DNA of 64,000 nucleotides from Erythrocercus mccallii (Eukaryota; Chordata; Aves; Passeriformes; Dicruridae), in NCBI GenBank assembly GCA_013397435.1, contig VZRG01002082.1, positions 1 to 64,000 on the forward strand. The letters are read 5' to 3'. A program made the translations under genes and the position numbers. Positions 49,201 through 61,365 of the stretch are shown in pieces; the first letter of the stretch is position 1; each line of letters starts with the position of its first letter. Under the pieces are notes generated by a model that was not told where the DNA came from, did not search any database, and saw only the letters and a program-made list of their open reading frames with translations.

Positions 49201-51246
49201 TTGTGACAATAGGGCAGCAAAGCATTTAGGCACATGTTGGAAAACTCTGTGGAGCAGAGATGTAGTTACAGAGCAGGGCCTGGAGGAAATCTGTGTATTA
49301 CTGGGTTTGAAGATAATAGAGAGGGATGAATTAATAATTATATATGTGTGTGCTACATTTAAAGATAGATTTATGTATGTGATTCATTTTTTCTGTCAAA
49401 CACACCTTCCTGCTTTCTTTATCTCTAGTTACAAACTGGATATTTCTCAATAGATGCCACCGTGCAAGGCAGTGGTTTTAAGGGTGCTGCTGCTTTTGCA
49501 ACAGCTGGGGGAGTGAACTTGAACTACTTTCATGGGAGGGGCTGGGGATGCTCAGACCAGGGCTCATCACCTTGCTCTGAACCGGGTAGGGCCTTGCAAA
49601 TAACCTTCTCGCTGGCTCTCTGGCAACAGAAAAGGTAAAAAAAAAATTAAATTAAAATTTATAGATTTTCTGATGAATTTAAGAAATGGAGAAAAGTTGG
49701 TTCATTTTCTGTGATTTAAAGTTATTTTTTAAAAATGTAGAAAATGTGGGAACAGAGAGCTGGATGGCAAAGGGGCTTGGGGTGGCAATGGGACTTGGGA
49801 ATTACTTGCCAAGTGGAATGTGTAAAACTAAGATTGAAATCCCCTCTTTGCTTGATTGCACGGGGATTTGAATTTGGGTCTCTGAACTCCTCTGAGAGTG
49901 CCCAACCGCCAGCACATTCTGGGATGAGAATCTGTCCTGCTGAAGCTGTTCTGCTTTGTAAGAATAATTAAATATTCATTGGGCCAGTGAGAGAACAGAA
50001 ACAAGTTGATAGCCTGGGGATTAAGCCTCTCCAATAAGACAAGGATACAGAAGTAATTCAGTTCCTGATCCAACTATGATGCTGAATGGATATGAATCTA
50101 GGGTCACGCTGACCAAGTTTACTGTGATCCTGTGTTTTTCAGTATATCTGTATAACAACATTTTTTTTCCTCCTTGTCAACCTTCCTTATTTCTTTACAG
50201 AAACTGCTACCACACTGGCTTTTATAGTGGTGAATCTGTGTCAACTAGAGTTATCCCCATTTTTATTGGAATCAGAATTGGGGCCATGGGCTCTTTAGCA
50301 ATCCATTTTTGTTCCAGGATGCCTTTTTGAACCCCCAATTTGCTACTTAGTGCAGTAAGGTGGGGGAAGTAAACCTTGATGATAGGGGTGTTACAGGAAA
50401 CATTTTGTATGTCCAGTCTGTGGTGATAATCTGGAATCACACAGTAGGAGGGAACTGTAAGCCTTTAAAATGACATTAATAAACCCAGTAGCTTCTGTCA
50501 AACCTTAGGAAAACAGAAAATCAGCACTAAACATCTATTCAAATGTGATACTACACTAAGAAAAATTTTTACAATTCTATACTGAACTCACCCGATTAAA
50601 TTACAAACTCATTCCTGAGCTCTCTTGGTTTCTTTTGGTGTGGGGAAAAAAGAGAAAAGGAAGATGTTTTCCCGATGGAGCTCACTAGCAAGAAAGCAGT
50701 GCCTATACCCAGCCCCTGCACCCCCGTTTGATGCCAGCCCACAGGGTGGGCAGAGTGCTGGCCCTCACCACTGCCCTGGGGCCTGGCTTCAGCACCTTCC
50801 TCTGACAGGGCTATTTTCGCAGGATCTTAGCAAAACCCATTCCTTTCTTTCAGGACACCTTCTCTTTTAATGTCCATATACACGACTGGGCTCTCGTGAT
50901 GGCCCATCACGTGCCGGGGTGAGGATGCTTGGAGACACAATTCCTCATGCGCTGCTTGGGGCACAGCGGAGTGCTGGATGCACCTTGTTCTTACACAGCA
51001 GTAAAGGCTCCGTGGAACGAACAAACCCGGTCTAAATCGGAGAGGAACCTGATGGAGTGTTTATCTTGAGTAATTTCATTCATAACTTGTGCTCCCTGAG
51101 ATGATAACTTCAGATTTTTCTAGAAGCCGCCTTCCCAGTGGAGAGGCGCGGGCGACTCCAGGTCCTGCTAAATAGAACACCTTGGGAGAGAGAGGCAGAG
51201 TGAAGTACCTCTCCCTCCCAGCTCTGCACAAACAGGCAGCGGAGGG

Positions 51247-51264
51247 GTGTGTGTGTGTGTGTGT
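51247..51264. repeat. (GT)9 dinucleotide repeat
   Basis: Nine uninterrupted GT units within the 5' edge of the CpG island. Confidence 0.95.
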
Positions 51265-51390
51265 TAAAAACCGCCCGCGACTTTTCCCGCGGCCGCTGAG
51301 CCCTTCTCACTCGGGGGGGATTTCAGTGCCCCCGCCCCGGTGCAGATCCAGGGCGGCCCGGCCCGGCCCGGCTGCGCTCTGCGGGCCGGG

Positions 51391-52012
51391 NNNNNNNNNN
51401 NNNNNNNNNNNNNNNNNNNNNNNNNNNNNNNNNNNNNNNNNNNNNNNNNNNNNNNNNNNNNNNNNNNNNNNNNNNNNNNNNNNNNNNNNNNNNNNNNNNN
51501 NNNNNNNNNNNNNNNNNNNNNNNNNNNNNNNNNNNNNNNNNNNNNNNNNNNNNNNNNNNNNNNNNNNNNNNNNNNNNNNNNNNNNNNNNNNNNNNNNNNN
51601 NNNNNNNNNNNNNNNNNNNNNNNNNNNNNNNNNNNNNNNNNNNNNNNNNNNNNNNNNNNNNNNNNNNNNNNNNNNNNNNNNNNNNNNNNNNNNNNNNNNN
51701 NNNNNNNNNNNNNNNNNNNNNNNNNNNNNNNNNNNNNNNNNNNNNNNNNNNNNNNNNNNNNNNNNNNNNNNNNNNNNNNNNNNNNNNNNNNNNNNNNNNN
51801 NNNNNNNNNNNNNNNNNNNNNNNNNNNNNNNNNNNNNNNNNNNNNNNNNNNNNNNNNNNNNNNNNNNNNNNNNNNNNNNNNNNNNNNNNNNNNNNNNNNN
51901 NNNNNNNNNNNNNNNNNNNNNNNNNNNNNNNNNNNNNNNNNNNNNNNNNNNNNNNNNNNNNNNNNNNNNNNNNNNNNNNNNNNNNNNNNNNNNNNNNNNN
52001 NNNNNNNNNNNN
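51391..52012. other. Assembly gap (622 N) inside the promoter island
   Basis: The gap is flanked on both sides by very GC-rich sequence, which suggests a region that was hard to sequence. An upstream noncoding exon or transcription start could be hidden here. Confidence 1.
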
Positions 52013-52055
52013 CGCCGGGGACACGGGGCGGCCGCCCCTCGGCCCCCGCCGCCAG

Positions 52056-52066
52056 CATAAAAAAGG
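52056..52066 (+). promoter_or_regulatory. TATA-like box
   Basis: CATAAAAAAGG stands alone in GC-rich sequence. If used, transcription would start roughly 25-30 bases downstream, near 52085-52095, giving a leader of about 750 bases. Confidence 0.35.
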
Positions 52067-52843
52067 ACTCGTCGCCCTCCCCGGTCAGCGGCGGGGGCGA
52101 GGAAGGGAGAGGCAGCCGGGGGCGAGCGGACAGAGAGGGAGGGAGGGGGCCGAGCGCGGCCGAGGGAGGATTTAGGAAAATCGCAACAAGGTCGCACCCC
52201 CGGAGCGCCCCGGATTGCCGGGGCCGGAGCTCCTCGTGGGTTTAGACACAGAGATCTCGCCGCGCGCCCTCCCCCACCCCACAGCCAGGGACCCCGCACA
52301 GGGCTCGGCTGCTTTTTTTTTTTTTCTTGTTCTTTTTAAAAAAAATTTATTATTCCGAAAGTGCGAGCCGGACTGAGCCGCAGGGCGCCTGCAAACTTTA
52401 AAGAGAACAAAAAGGCGGGTGGGGGCGCGGGCCGGGCTCGCTTTGCGTCGGTAGAATTTGCACATCCAAGGGGGGGGGAGGGAAGGAAGGAACAAAAAAA
52501 CCCCAAAAACCTAAACAAAAAAAACCAAAAAAATACCAAGAAGGAAAAAAAAATATTGCAACTGTTGCGCCCGCGATTTTTCTTTTTTTTCCTTTCTTTT
52601 TTTTTTAATTTTTTTTTCCCCGGGGGAAGGTGCCCGAGGGGGTGGAAAGAGGAGTTGAACTTGCCGCATTGCAACAGGCGAAAGAAGTGAGAAAATCAAA
52701 TAATCGATCCCGCTGCTGCCGCTTCGCCTCGCAAAGTTTGGAGGTGCGGGGGGCGGGGGGGCGAGAGAGAAGGCAGGGAGAGGAAGAGAAGGAAGGGACA
52801 GGAGGAACACGAGGAGGAGGAGGACGAGCCACGGCGGCCGGAC
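52067..52843 (+). other. ZNF423: Probable 5' untranslated region lacking any ATG
   Basis: No ATG occurs on the + strand between 52013 and 52843, so the first ATG of any transcript starting here is the MSRRKQAK start. Sequence alternates between GC-rich runs and striking homopolymers: a T run at 52313-52325, a run of nine G at 52471-52479, A-rich sequence at 52491-52553 and T-rich sequence at 52577-52617. The T/C tract ending in an AG at 52628-52629 could also be a 3' splice site, in which case part of this is intron. Confidence 0.55.
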
Positions 52844-52883
52844 ATGTCCAGGAGGAAGCAAGCCAAGCCCCGCTCGGTGAAAG
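52844..52883 (+). CDS. ZNF423: First coding exon of zinc-finger protein 423 (ZNF423/OAZ family), partial gene
   Basis: ATG at 52844 opens 13 codons, MSRRKQAKPRSVK, plus one base before the donor GTAAGG at 52884 (phase 1). The MSRRKQxxP motif is the known N-terminal NuRD corepressor recruitment peptide of the FOG, SALL, BCL11 and ZNF423/ZNF521 families, which binds RBBP4/RBBP7. In the ZNF423 form the peptide reads MSRRKQAKPRSVK followed by V, and phase 1 with G as the first base fits Val. ZNF521 has SLKD, so Val12 favours ZNF423. ZNF423 is a nuclear factor with 30 C2H2 fingers that partners EBF and SMAD proteins in BMP, neural and adipocyte programmes. Start support: it is the first ATG of the leader, with G at -3. 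All finger-coding exons lie beyond the window. Confidence 0.8.
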
Positions 52884-52960
52884 GTAAGGCATCCTCCGCC
52901 GGCCCCCGCCGCCGCCGCCCGGCCCCGGGTAGCCGCCGCCGCCTCCGCCGCCGCGACGCG

Positions 52961-52970
52961 GCCAATCAGG
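52961..52970 (+). promoter_or_regulatory. NF-Y CCAAT box just inside intron 1
   Basis: GCCAATCAGG matches the NF-Y consensus. It lies 77 bases after the exon 1 donor in CpG-dense DNA, where it could serve a second start site or a divergent transcript. Confidence 0.45.
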
Positions 52971-55900
52971 GCCGGGGCCCGGCTTGGCGGGGATTGCGAA
53001 TCCCCCCCCGGTACGGGCTGGTGGTGGCGGAGACCCCCCCGGAACCGACGGCGTCTCCCGACGCGGGGCATCCGCCCGCCCGCCGTCCGTTCTGGGGCTG
53101 TGCGGGTACCGCGGGGCCGGCCGAGACTCGCCGGCGACACGTGTCGCGATAATTGATGAAAGAATCCGGTCGCATCGTTGAGGCGGGGAGGGAGGAAAGT
53201 TTCGCGGCGATGCTCGGGTGCGGTGGCGCATCGGCGGGCCGGGGAAGGGAGGAATGAGCTCACTCGTGTTTTAGCCGGTTAGCCCGAAATTAATGTTCCT
53301 TTATGATTGGGAATAGTAGCGCCGTCTGTTTGCTCCTTCTGTCCAATGCGCGCGAGGGTGGTGAAAGAAGGGGAGAATTAAACCCGGGTTGATAGTTAGG
53401 GATTGAGAATTTGCTTGAGCTTCAAGAAACAATGGCCAAATTTAGTAACGGCTTTATGAGTGAAGGTTAGACATTAAACTACGGTATTCTTCTCCATGCC
53501 CAGCGAAGCGGTGTTTAAAATCTCCTGTTTACCTCCGTAAGAAAACAGCTGCTGGAGAAACGTAAAGGGAGGGCCGGGACCAGCCCCGCGCCGTACTGCA
53601 CGCCTTGGCAGCTTTTTGACTTTAAAGTGAATGGGTGCGAGAGAGAAAGCGTGATTCCCGAAGCCTTTCGCTCCCAGCCACGAGGAGGTTAGCTGATGTT
53701 GGGGAAGGTTTTATTGTCCTCTGCACAAAGCAGAAGTCGCAAACTCAGTGGACCGGAGGCTTTGTTGTGGAAGCACAAAAGGATCAGAACTTTGGATGCC
53801 CAGAAGATGAAACAAAAAGTCCAAAGCTTTTGTAATTAAATAACTCGTGAGTGGACAAAATTAGCGTGCAGTTAATCGACCAGCTAAAGAATAAATTGAA
53901 ACCTCATCCAGGGCCATTTTATATTATTTGCGAAATATCCATTATTTAATAGGTGATTGCAATGTGAGTTGTATATGCTTCAAATGTTTATCAAGTTTTT
54001 GCAAAGTCAGTCCTTCATGGTTGTACAACCCCCTTAATCGTTTTTCTCCAAACTAAGAGCACCTTTTAGCATTGTGCTGTGGGGCAGGTTTTGCAGCGTG
54101 GCATTGTGACCCTCCGCAATTCCGGACTATCTGCTAAAGGGGCTACTTCAGTAATTGCTAGATGAATGTTACAGTCTCTGGGCAGAAGAAAGGGCAGAGA
54201 TAGAGCTATTTCTAGGGGATGCTCTGAAATACATTGTTTGAAACGAAAGGAATCGCAGTTTGAGAACAGTGGAGCAGGCCTTGGGTCATGACTTCTCTCA
54301 GATGAGGGGATCACATTTAGTGGCCAGGCCTCTGGAGTTTAAAATATTTTCCTGTGCTAAAGTGTCACATTTAGCATCCAGGAAATAGTTCTATGCCAGT
54401 GCAAACAGTGTTTGCTCTAGAAGCTCAGTTAGTAAACCTTGACATCTTGTGACATACAGTGTTAGATATTTACTATTTATTACTCTTTTGTTTTCTTCCT
54501 CATTACTTTTAGGCAGCACCATCTCTTGCAAGTGGTTGATACTGTATAATGAAATTTTCACTCTGATTCTGAAATAGAACTGATCACTATTTACATGATC
54601 ACATTTATGAATTAAAGCAGGTAGCTTACTGGCAAGTCATAGCTGAGAAACACTATCCCAGTAATGCAGAAATATCTAGAAGGTCTTTGCAACAGTGAGC
54701 TGGGTGAAGCCCAGTTTTTAAAGATTCTAAATATTTCTGAGATCTCTAGGCACGAAAAAATGTTGTTTCCAGCTTCAGCATAAACTGGATGTAAATTACA
54801 GGTCTTAGCTTGAGCTGCCTAATGGGGAGTTTAAGAATGAGCTGGATCTGGGTGAAATTCTGGATAATAGGAGGCAGCTCATATGTGCATGTAGGATAAA
54901 GAAATTCTTCATTTCTTTCTATTTACCCATATCTTCTGCTTGTAAGAAGTCCGTTGTATACATTTTGTGGTCTAGGGAGCTGGCAATCCAGTAGATTGCC
55001 ACAGTACACGTTTCCATGGAAATAATTGAGATGTAATAAATAAAGGCACTCTGAGGTCATAGGTTTCCCAATTCAACTGAGAAGAAAACAAGCATAAATT
55101 ACGTGGATATATGTGTGGCATTTAGGACTTAAAGTAATTTAACATTTTTCTCTTTTACATCTTTTATTTCACTTTGTATAGCAGCTTTGCTATTTATTAA
55201 CCACTACAAGGTTTGTGTGTCCTTTTTCATTCAGAAAGATTATGCACTAAAATAGGATCAGTCTGTGCCTGTGATGAAAGGGATTATTCTGCATGCAAAA
55301 AGCAAGTTGCCTGCACTTTAAGTGGGAGCGACGCTGACTTTAAAGAAGTGATTGACTTTGACAGAAGTATCGAATGTTGACAAGTCTTAGATGTGTGTTA
55401 TTGGAAATGAAGTGATAGCAAACCCAAAGTGGATGCCAGCACAGCTGCAGGTCGCGTGGCCCCTGTGCTGTATTATCAGGTCTCAGGTTCAGGCTGGCAG
55501 AAACTTACAGTAATTCCTGCAGCTGTAGCTCCAGCAGTAGCCCTGGGCTTCCCCCTGACATGGGATTTATGATTTGCAATACAATTCACTGATTTGTTTT
55601 GACCACTAGTTTGTGCAAACTCGAAGGTACTAACCTTATAGCTGGTGGCTGGGGACAATGTCGGCTTAAAGGAAGGTGGTTTCACATCAGTGAAAAGGGA
55701 GTAAAAGTGTGAGTATTGAGTCTTTGCTGGTTTACAAAATAAACACTTAGGGGACAGTGTGGTGGTGGCAGTGACAGAGAAAAATACTTTCTGAAGGTTT
55801 ACTTCACATCACAGATTAAGTCCATGAAAGTAATTTTCCTCAGCACAGACTCTTGCCCTGTTGCCAGTAATCTCAACTGCTGAGAGCTTTTCCAGTTCTC

Positions 55901-56599
55901 TGTGAGGAAGAGTTATACCTTAGTCTGTGTTGTTAAAACCACGTGGACCTGAACCCCAGAACATATCACAGCTGTCAGTGTCAAAGCACCCTGTCTTGTC
56001 CCCCATTACAGCTGATGGGCACTGATACTAACACCGGTGTCTTTAAAAGTTTGTTGGGTGCTGGCTGCTGTGGGGGGCACCCAGTCCACACAGGGGGCTG
56101 AGGAGGGCAGATCTTCCTTCTTCCCCTCTGTCAAACTGCACCTCCTGGTGCTTGGGGGTGGTTCTGGGAGTGCTGAGATGCGGCTAACAGCAGCCCGTGG
56201 GTTTCCAGTCCCATGTAATGGTAATTGAGGCATTACTGGACTGCCATTTGTGGGACTGGGCTCGCATTGGCACAAGGTTTTAAGCATCAGATGCACTTTG
56301 GCTGCTGAATTTGACAGTTCTGCAAATTGCTGTCAGCTTGCGGGGGTATTTTGTGCATAAACGTGCTCGTTGGTAATCAAACTGTTTTGCAAAAGAATGC
56401 ACTAATTAACTCTAGATTTGTTATCCTACTTGAAGTTGCAGAATTGCTGTCATATTTTTTTGCTTTCTGTTGGCAAAAAATGCTGATAGAAACTTTTGAT
56501 TCACACTCTACCTGCCTCATTTGTGTCAGTCAAGAAGAGAAAAGGGGGGTTGCTCATTACTTCGTTATCTGCAAAGTAAATAAAAATACTTCAACCATT

Positions 56600-57280
56600 T
56601 GCTGACTTCCAATTAGTTGATTGCTATGAATGATCTTCTTTAAAGGAATGCTGTTTTACCTATCTGCTCCTACAAAGGTTTGATTTTGAATGTCTTGTGA
56701 AAAGGATTCTCTTTGTCTTGATTGATGTCAAGAATAAAAGCATGATGGTAATATCCCTTTGAAAGCTATTGTATTGTCAGCTCTGGCTGACAGCAGGAGG
56801 CCCTCCTAGTGCTATAGATTAGCGCTGTGAAAACACTGACATTTTCTTTGTTATATTGCTGTTGTTCTGCTTGCAAAGTCAATTATACAATGTCGGAGCT
56901 CAGTTACAGAGTTGACTGTGGAAGTAACAATGTCTTTCATACTTGTCTTAAAGATATAATTTTCCTTTTTTTCCCAGTTGATAAAGAAGAACCTGAAGGT
57001 ACTGGAACAGTACATTCTACAAATTAAATTTTGACAAGTATAATCATAATTGCCAAATACAAGAGACTTGTGCGATTATCCTTTAATTTTACAGTTCATT
57101 CAAGTTTCGGTGGAATTTTATTGATACAGTGAAAGCAGCAGCTAAAATTGATAAAACTCATATCAAATAAGATTACGCTCTTGATTGTTCTTTATCAAGT
57201 GTAGCTTTTGGGGGATTAGGAATAATTGGAGATGTTGGTGTTTCATTGTGGGGCTGGTGCCCTGAGAGCCTTTGAATCCA
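56600..57280. promoter_or_regulatory. Candidate intronic enhancer or conserved noncoding element
   Basis: About 680 bases of complex, non-repetitive, AT-rich sequence dense in recognisable cores: AATTAGTTGATTG, ACAAAGGTTTGATTTT (SOX/TCF-like), TTGATTGATGTCA, TTATTGATACAG, ATTGATAAAACTCATATC. Repeated TGAT/ATCA cores suggest HOX-TALE type input. It contains no sizeable repeats. Conservation is not tested; this is inference. Confidence 0.35.
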
Positions 57281-60200
57281 TGCAGTATTCCGAGCACTGC
57301 CTTCAGGGATTAGCCTGCAGTTTTTAATTTTTGCCTGTGTATTTTGCTACAAGCCTAGCAGCGTTCTCCTCTGAACTCCACAAGTCCCATTTTCCTGCCT
57401 TTCTCTCCCTCTGGTATGCTCTCCTGGACGGGATCTGGGTGGTATTTAACTGGTTTTACTGATTGAAACTCCTGCCTGTGTGCAAACACCTTTTAATTGC
57501 GGCCTGTTCCCATTGGTCTCAGTGAATATAACGAATAAACGTGGCCAAAAATTGAACAGTGGGAAAGGTAACACAAAACGTTTAAATATAAATGGGAAGA
57601 AAATAGAAATCTCATATTTTTGGTGATGCTATGTCTAAAACCATTGAAGAAGAACAACTACCATTGTACAGCTCTTGGAGAATTCTTCCTACGTTTTTCT
57701 TCAATGATATTTGTGTACAATCAGTGCAAGTTAAAGAACATCATTCACTGCTGAATTACTTCAGATGACACATGCAAAAAAATAATCAGAGGCCTCTTGT
57801 AGGACGTTAATTGTAGGATTTCTAAATTACTATTATAAACTAATAGAGTAACAAAAGATTCTACAGTTACCAGTAATTTGTCAGGATTTATTTTGTTTTT
57901 CTTCAATAATTGAAAATTAATGTCTTGAAGTGAAAGCAGATGTTCATGCCATCCTCTGAATTGGATATAAAAATGATGTTTTGTAGATGCGTTAAGCTTG
58001 TGTAAATACAGATTGTCTTATCGTAGATGTGGCTTTGGCTTGGTTTTATCTATTGTTTGATGCCAAATTAACTTTTAGGTTAAACGTGGGTAAGTGGTTT
58101 AAGCTTGGTTAAATTAACTAAATTGAATGCTTGAGGTGGTACTCAGTGATCAATTACTACAGTAAACGTTTTAAAAACACCACCTCACCTGCTGGCTTTG
58201 TGAATGATGAGACTTTCTCATACTGTAGAATTAATATTTACTTCTATTTGATAAGTGCACTTGCAATCGTTTACTTGGCCATTTTTATTGAATTGGTTAA
58301 TTTTTCTTGCTTTCCAATTCCAGTTGGTGAAATCAGTTTTAGATGATTATAACGTTTGAAAAATGCAAACCACATTTTTTTGGAAAAAGAAATAATCTCC
58401 TGGTCTCATGCGTCACATGTATTATAACATTCTCTTACACAAAAGATTATTAATTACCCAGAATAATTCAACTGTCTTATCAAATGCCTATATCAGGTCC
58501 TCATCACTCCATCAGTGTTCTCTGTAAATGCCTCTGAAAAAGCGTGGCTATTATATTCCCTTGTATCCTAGTAAATGTACCGGAGAAATGAAATACTACT
58601 AATATAAACCCTGTTAGAGACTCCTGCTAAATCTTCACTGACAAATGGTGGTGGAGGGGAGGGCCCGGCTCTGGTGCGTGTGTTGGTGGACACAGACTCA
58701 GAGAGCGTGGGTGGGAGCTGGAGCCAAGTGAGGACCAGCTCAGCTCTGTGTGCATTTATTCCACATACTTTCAGAGCCCAGAAGTAGATTCTCGTGCATT
58801 TTCTTTCCTGATGTCCATCAGTAAATGGAGAGAAGCTAGTTCCTTTTTCTCTTAGACAAATAAGGTGATGCAGTTTTAAGTACTACATCTTCTTGACAAC
58901 ACCTAGAATGTATATATGTGTATGCAGCAGTGAATTATGGTGGCTTGTTGGAGTCACATTTATTCTGGGGAGTAGAAGGATGTGCAGGGACTACAGGTCT
59001 CGTGACATTTCTAGCTACAGAAGGTTCAGTCTTCAACCTCTTGCAATGGCTTGTTTTCAAAAATGTAAACAAAGGGACCTGGGTGTTGGAAACTGGGTGC
59101 TGCCATCTGGAATGGGCTCACAGATCTCCTTGTGGTACCGTGGGTTGGTGGATGGCATTAGCTTTCCACAGAACGACTTACTTCGGGTAGCACTGCAATA
59201 CCCATCTGAATCTAGCCATAAGCACCTTCATTATATTGTTTGCACTTGCTTAGAAAGAAAACCTTTTTCTTTCAAGCTACAGATTAGGCAACAGAAAGAC
59301 CAATTTGTAGAGCTTATAAATGCCACTTGTTAATCATATGCAGTACAATTATTAATTTTTTCCCTCTTCCCCCTTGGATGAATTAAGTCAACTTTTTAGC
59401 TATTTTACGTAATTGAAATTTGCCCTTTTGTTACCTGGGCATGAATTATTTTTGAAATGTTGTCATTACCTGCCCTGCTGTGAGGTTTATCTCTTCTGTT
59501 CATCCTAATTAAATAAAACATACTGTTGTTCACTGGTCTCGTGTTGAAGTGAATTACCTGCCTGAAGGCTTGCGCTGGTGTCGGGCTCACTTCTTGTTGC
59601 AGCAGCAGCCGTTGACTAACACATTTACTTTAAGATTTTCATTTCAAAGGGCTCAGTTTGTGCAGTGTGACAGGTGAATGGTGAATGCTTTACAGGACTT
59701 TCAAGAGCTGAACAAACAGTAAAGGACTTATTGCTACTGCAGCCGCATGGCAAGTACAAATGTAAGGCAGCCTTTGTGGCAGAGAAGTGTTTCCTTTGCT
59801 GGATAGAGGCCACTCAGGAGACCTGAAGGGCTCACTTGGGTATGCTGGTGGTGAAATAATCTCAGTCGTGATCTCATTTAAACCCACCCTACCTGCGTGT
59901 TCTGGGCAATTTCTAGTAGGGTTGATCTCGTCTCTCTTTGTAGCATCACCCGCAGTCATGTTCTCCTTGAGTCTGGCACTGATAACGAAGGCTGCTTCAG
60001 AAGTGTAACAGTTGGAGCTTCTTTACACAGAAGTTATTTCTAGTTCATATTAGAGAATGTAAACAATGCATTCAGGTTTTAAAGTGAAGCAGAGGGAAAG
60101 ATCCCTGCTTGTAGAGAAACGGTTTGTTTAAGCCTCTGATAGCATTGAAAAAATGCATTGCTCACTAGTGAAATCCTGTTATGAGTAAAAGTACAAGAAT

Positions 60201-61224
60201 TAACAAGTCGCTGTACTCCGGTCTCTGTTGGCTCCTGCTAGGCTCTGGAGGTTTGGTCAAATGTGGCCTAATTCTGCTTTCCAAATATTAAAAAAAAATT
60301 ACACAGAGGGCAAAAAGACAAGTTCTTAATATGCATATCCTGGGAAAATCCTAAACCAGTATTTTTACCCCCTCCAGTCCCAAGGCTAATCAAAATTCCT
60401 TTGTTTCCACATCTACCATTAAAATATATGCCTCCCTTGGTTGCCTGCTGACTGTACAAGTTTAACCACTCAATCGATTGGACTCACAAAATCTGTTACT
60501 GGTTTACGTAGTATTTGCCTATAGATAATTTTGAGATTGGGGTGAGGGCCCAGGCACCCTTCACCAGGACTGGTACTTAAATTTGCAGCTCCATTCATTC
60601 CTTGATGATCCTCACCTGGCTGAGATGAGGTTTTTCTAGGTTACTGCTGAGGCAGGTTAGCCAAGCATCCACCTGCTGATTGCTGGAACTTGCTTCACAT
60701 AGTGGGCAGCTGAGTGATAATGAGGATAATGTTCATGAAGACAGAGTTGCCATGTGCTTTAAAAAGGGACTGGTAGAGTGTAGAGGTGGGAACTTTGTTG
60801 GGTGTGCATTTGTTTTTGTTGTCTTTATTGTGAGTATATATTTCCCCCCCTTAACAGCAATTGGAGCTGGGTTGTATGTTTAAGTGTAAGTCTGAGCTCT
60901 CTGAGTAGCTCTGTTAATTGAGGTTCGCACTGGAAGACTGTGAGTAGGCTTTTATCAGCTGTAGGGTGAAGGCTCTGTCTGGTTTCTTGTGGTAGTGTTT
61001 CTTACAGGCCTTGGTGGGGATTGGATTTTAGTCTCATTCCTTGCACTGCAATTGAAGGAGCAGGAGCAGCAGATATTTGATGGGAATTGTTGTTCAGTAT
61101 CTAATGCTGGAGAGTGTCTCCTGCTCCTTCTGCTGACTCTGAGATTGTTGCTGGGAGGATTTCCAGGGGAGCACTAGGAAGGTTCAAGGTGCAGAAGATG
61201 CAGCAGGGCTGTGGGAGCTCCTAG

Positions 61225-61365
61225 ATGGCACTGGGGAAACCCAAGAGACCTGGGTTGTGTTTAACACCTGTCACTGTAAGCAGGTACAGATTTACATGAG
61301 AGAAAGTGACTGTGATTCTGCATTCTTTCAGTTTCCTGGCTGAAAAAATGGAAAACTAACAGGAG
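61225..61365 (+). mobile_element. MIR-like SINE remnant
   Basis: AGAGACCTGGGTTGTGTTTA (61244-61263) and, about 75 bases later, TTTCAGTTTCCTGGCTGAAA then AAATGGAAAACTAA resemble the MIR landmarks AGACCTGGGTTCGAAT and CTCAGTTTCCTCATCTGTAAAATGG in the right order and roughly the right spacing. This is the best of three MIR-like matches in the window. Confidence 0.5.

Larger units (their letters stand above)
43431..51130. other. Noncoding sequence between CpG islands
   Basis: AT-rich, with several small tandem duplications in its first 3 kb, listed separately. I recognised no coding exon, RNA gene or intact mobile element. Open frames up to 152 codons (48995-49453) have no family features. Confidence 0.5.
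51130..53300 (+). promoter_or_regulatory. ZNF423: CpG-island promoter of the ZNF423-type gene
   Basis: CpG-dense sequence begins near 51130, is broken by the gap at 51391-52012 and continues past the first coding exon to about 53300. It contains a TATA-like element (52056-52066), GC boxes, a candidate NF-Y CCAAT site (52961-52970) and the translation start at 52844. Broad islands enclosing exon 1 are typical of developmental transcription factor genes. Part of the promoter is missing in the gap, so other start sites may exist there. Confidence 0.8.

Noticed and set aside
1..52000. CNEP1R1, the gene divergent from ZNF423 in human
   Set aside because: I did not recognise its peptides in the visible sequence. 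Small exons could be missed by eye, so its absence is not proven.
52844..52883. Assignment to ZNF521, SALL, BCL11 or FOG instead of ZNF423
   Set aside because: SALL, BCL11 and FOG proteins diverge after the first 6-9 residues. ZNF521 has Leu at position 12 where this has Val. The decision against ZNF521 rests on one residue, so it remains the main alternative.
52844..53152. 102-aa continuous reading of the MSRRKQAK frame past the exon
   Set aside because: The frame runs over a consensus donor (GTAAGG at 52884). Family members splice here, so residues after SVK are intron read-through.
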